A DNA stretch of 64,000 nucleotides from Paguma larvata (Eukaryota > Chordata > Mammalia > Carnivora > Viverridae): contig CM057826.1 of NCBI GenBank assembly GCA_030068075.1, positions 73,009,312 to 73,073,311 on the forward strand. The letters are read 5' to 3'. Positions within the stretch are counted from its first letter, which is position 1. Each line of letters begins with the position of its first letter. The notes under the pieces are model-generated. The model did not search any database and was not told where the DNA came from. It was given only the letters and a program-made list of their open reading frames with translations. Shown piece after piece: positions 61,420 through 64,000 of this stretch. Both the position numbers and the translations under genes were made by a program.

Positions 61420-61739
61420 CAACCCAGGGCCATCTAGGAGACTGTCTTCCTGAGAGAAATACATATTGCAATCCAGGATCTGTTAGTCTTTCAGCAAGAT
61501 CTTAAAAATGCCTCCCAAGAGAAGATTTCAGTTTTCAATTGTCTCTTCTCTGTTGTTGTTTTATTGTGTAATATGTAATATTTCAACATGATTTACAATG
61601 TAGCAGATGAATTATAAGTTGAAAATTCCAGAAATCTGTGCCCATATTCTCCTATGCAACTATAAATATTTCCTTGGAAATCTTTCTGGCAATACGCTAT
61701 ACACTCTGGGTATTGCTCTGTGTCGTGTGGACAGTTCTA

Positions 61740-61902
61740 TAAATTAGCTTGAAAGGAAGAGGGCAGTAAATGTGAGTCATGGCTTCACATGCTGCTATAA
61801 ACAAACGAGGGTGGGCTCAGTGACATTTTGAAGTCATTCAGAAGTGTTTTGTGAGGTCACCTGTCCTATTAGATGCATATTCTTATTAATGGTTTCTCTG
61901 CC

Positions 61903-61939
<37 letters not shown>

Positions 61940-62110
61940 TCTAGGAAGAGCTGGAGAAGAAGTTAGAGGAGGGGAGGGGGGTGGGAGGAAGTGTCAGCAC
62001 TGGCAATTAAATTTATTAACTCAATTACCTGGGGTACCAATAAAAGCTGTAATCATGAGGCCATCTAAAAAGCATTAGCTGTTTTACTGCTAATGGGGCC
62101 CTTGCCAACA
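61740..62110. promoter_or_regulatory. Candidate conserved enhancer (sequence features only)
   Basis: No recognised repeat except the TG microsatellite. Contains an AP-1-type TGAGTCA (61773), forkhead-like TATAAACAAAC, a homeodomain-like caattaaatttattaac and tcaatta, and an inverted CATTAGC/GCTAATG pair (62073-62079, 62089-62095). Motif density suggests, but does not show, an enhancer. Confidence 0.3.
61904..61938. repeat. (TG)n microsatellite
   Basis: About 17 perfect TG units, so probably length-variable. Confidence 0.95.
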
Positions 62111-64000
62111 TGAAATGGAACCAGATGCTCTTGGTGGGTGCCGGCAGCTGTTTGGTAGCACAGAATCAAATAGGTTGGACGGTGGGTAGGGCATCTGGAT
62201 GAATGACAAAAAATGCTTTGTATTTAGAGCGTCTTTATCCAAGGAATACCAGTACAGACTTTGCGACAATGAATGCATGAATCCTTACCAGGCCTTCCCT
62301 GGGGAGATAGCCATAAAGATGGGATGATCATTTTATGGATGGAAAGAACTATAAGCAGGCGCACACAGAGGTATGCCGTCACGGGCCATCTGTGAGAGGC
62401 TGGGCTGTAAAATCTTAGCTGAGATATGCCTCGGGTTTTCCTTCTCCTTCCCGGTTCTGCAGCTGAGGCTGCTCTAGAAGGTTTAGTGCCTACTTTAAAT
62501 CTGTCAGCCTAAGTATCCAGCGAGCTGCTCTAGAGGAGGCGTCTACCCGGGACTCTGAAGTCGGAAATCACTTACTATTTTATGAACAGTTACAGGGTGA
62601 TCCTTGGACTGCTAAGACATCAGGGATGGCATCCGATTATTTAGGTCCTTTGTTAGTTTACCATATACTTATTACAAATATGCTAACTCTAAACACTGGC
62701 TTGGAGAAACAAGGTCAAAGAAAATAGTACTGTCCCGAACAGAGCTCTCAGGGCAGACTAAAAATACCCTTCCATTTGTGATACATCTAGGCAATCGTGA
62801 TGGGTATACACAGGGACTCTCGCGTGAACAGTTAGGAGAAACTTCTTGAAAGTCATTGAAAAGGCATGTCTAAGCTAGATCAGATGGAAGAGTATGAGAC
62901 AACGAGGTAAAAAGTGGAGAAAATAGACAATGTGATGTAGATGACAGAGTCTGTCAAAAGACTTAGTGGCAAAATCAGCATTTTCTATTCCAGGAACAAA
63001 AAAAAAATGGTTCAGGAAGTTAGACAATGGGAAAGAAGATGCAGAAAAGGAGAAAGGAGGAAGATGAGTTGAAGAATTATCTAAAGGACTAGATAACTAT
63101 AGGCACATGAAGATTTCAGATTTTCTGCTAAGACCAGCCAACAACACACCAAAACGTTACAAAACAGGATTTTCCCTTTTTACAGGTCATTGGGCTGGCA
63201 TGTGGGAAGTGAGTAAAATTGGAGGTAAGACTAACACGTGGCAGCTGCAGTAATCCAGAACTGATGTGATGAGAATCTGGCAGCATGCAGGCAATAGGGA
63301 AGGGATTTGAAATAAATTGCAAGTGGAATCCTTATCATTTGGCAACTATTTGGGTGTGAGTATTGAGAGATTTGAACTGAGCAGCAGTTCCTGCTAGAGT
63401 TGGTCTATTTCTGATTCTCTGTTACTCTGTGCAGCCATCGGAGTCCTGTTTGACATGCCTTGAACTACAATATTTCCCTCTGGCTCCTTGTGGCAGGCAA
63501 AAGTGGAGCTCAGATTCTGTTACCTGTATAAATTTAGGAAAGGCATTAATTTTCCATTTCTTAGAGATGGAAAGTTTCCTTTTGAAAATTATTATATACG
63601 TTAGCTTTGCAGATTGTTCAAAGAGCTTAACGAGTTGTAAAACCGATTCACAGCTTAAAGAATTTCCATTTACTCTTCCTACTTATGAATACACTGCAGT
63701 GATCACCCTGACAAGACTAGGGTGGACACAGGCAAGGACGTTGATATTTTTTAACCTCTGCTTTCCATAAAGAAGTTGCTTCTACAAGAAGCATATTGGA
63801 GTACCCATCTTGCTACTCTCATTTCAGCAGCATTGAATACTACACTAAGATTGAAATTAAGGAAAGTATATCAATCCGGAAGACAGAATGATTGATATAG
63901 TTCGCAATTCTCTGTTAATTTATTGATAATGAAGTGAAGTTGAACATTTTGAATATTTGTTGTATTGGTTATTTTCTTCAATCATTATTTGTTTTTACTT
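62111..64000. other. No gene; traces of an old dispersed repeat
   Basis: 62980-63330 has 'gcagctgcagtaatccagaa' and 'tggcagcatgcaggcaatag', like the old repeat also seen at 12-13 kb. A 113-codon frame at 63429-63770 has no recognisable protein. The sequence simply continues past the window end. Confidence 0.35.

Overview
The window is mammalian nuclear DNA from a carnivore, most likely a cat-family (felid) species. The main evidence is sixteen full or partial copies of a tRNA-derived SINE. Most have a tRNA-like head, a 'gctctgtgctgacagctcag' body, a CT-rich tract and an (AATAAA)n tail, which is the felid form of the carnivore SINEC family. They sit among carnivore-type LINE-1 pieces and older pan-mammalian repeats (L2, MIR, MER20, MER5A, MLT1). 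Nothing bacterial, plasmid or phage-like is present.

Layout. Bases 301-1340 form a CpG-rich, GC-rich block with CCAAT boxes and a plausible splice donor at its right edge. It reads as a promoter with a non-coding first exon of a gene I cannot name. From there to the right end I find no convincing coding exon, so the rest is probably a long intron or intergenic DNA. All long reading frames outside repeats look like chance or lie in repeat-derived sequence.

Repeat landscape. SINEs lie at 3.7, 4.0, 7.8, 8.5, 12.1, 21.7, 21.9, 24.2, 24.6, 24.9, 28.1, 29.6, 30.0, 35.0 and 48.1-48.5 kb, the last being one SINE inside another. L1 pieces lie at 27.0-28.7 kb (ORF1 to the start of ORF2, plus strand), 28.7-29.95 kb (ORF2, minus strand), 34.6-35.3 kb (ORF2, plus) and 55.3-55.95 kb (3' end, minus). 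A complete solo endogenous-retrovirus LTR of 1,105 bp with a perfect 6-bp target-site duplication occupies 38906-40010. MLT1 LTRs lie at 12.5, 26.3, 32.6 and 43.1 kb, MER20 copies at 18.0 and 60.8 kb, and a MER5-like copy at 48.0 kb. Several copies are nested, so the order of insertion can be read directly.

Most notable non-repeat features. There is a perfect 43-bp inverted repeat with a 6-nt loop at 53875-53966, and an exact 33-bp tandem duplication 0.65 kb before it. A strong CTCF-type motif lies at 58941-58959. Two repeat-poor stretches rich in homeodomain-like TAAT motifs (near 5.1-5.4 and 61.7-62.1 kb) could be conserved enhancers. Two short-loop G-quadruplex motifs lie at 4.39 and 26.30 kb. 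I saw no novel multi-gene system. All repeat-family names come from recognising consensus phrases by eye and were not checked by a search.
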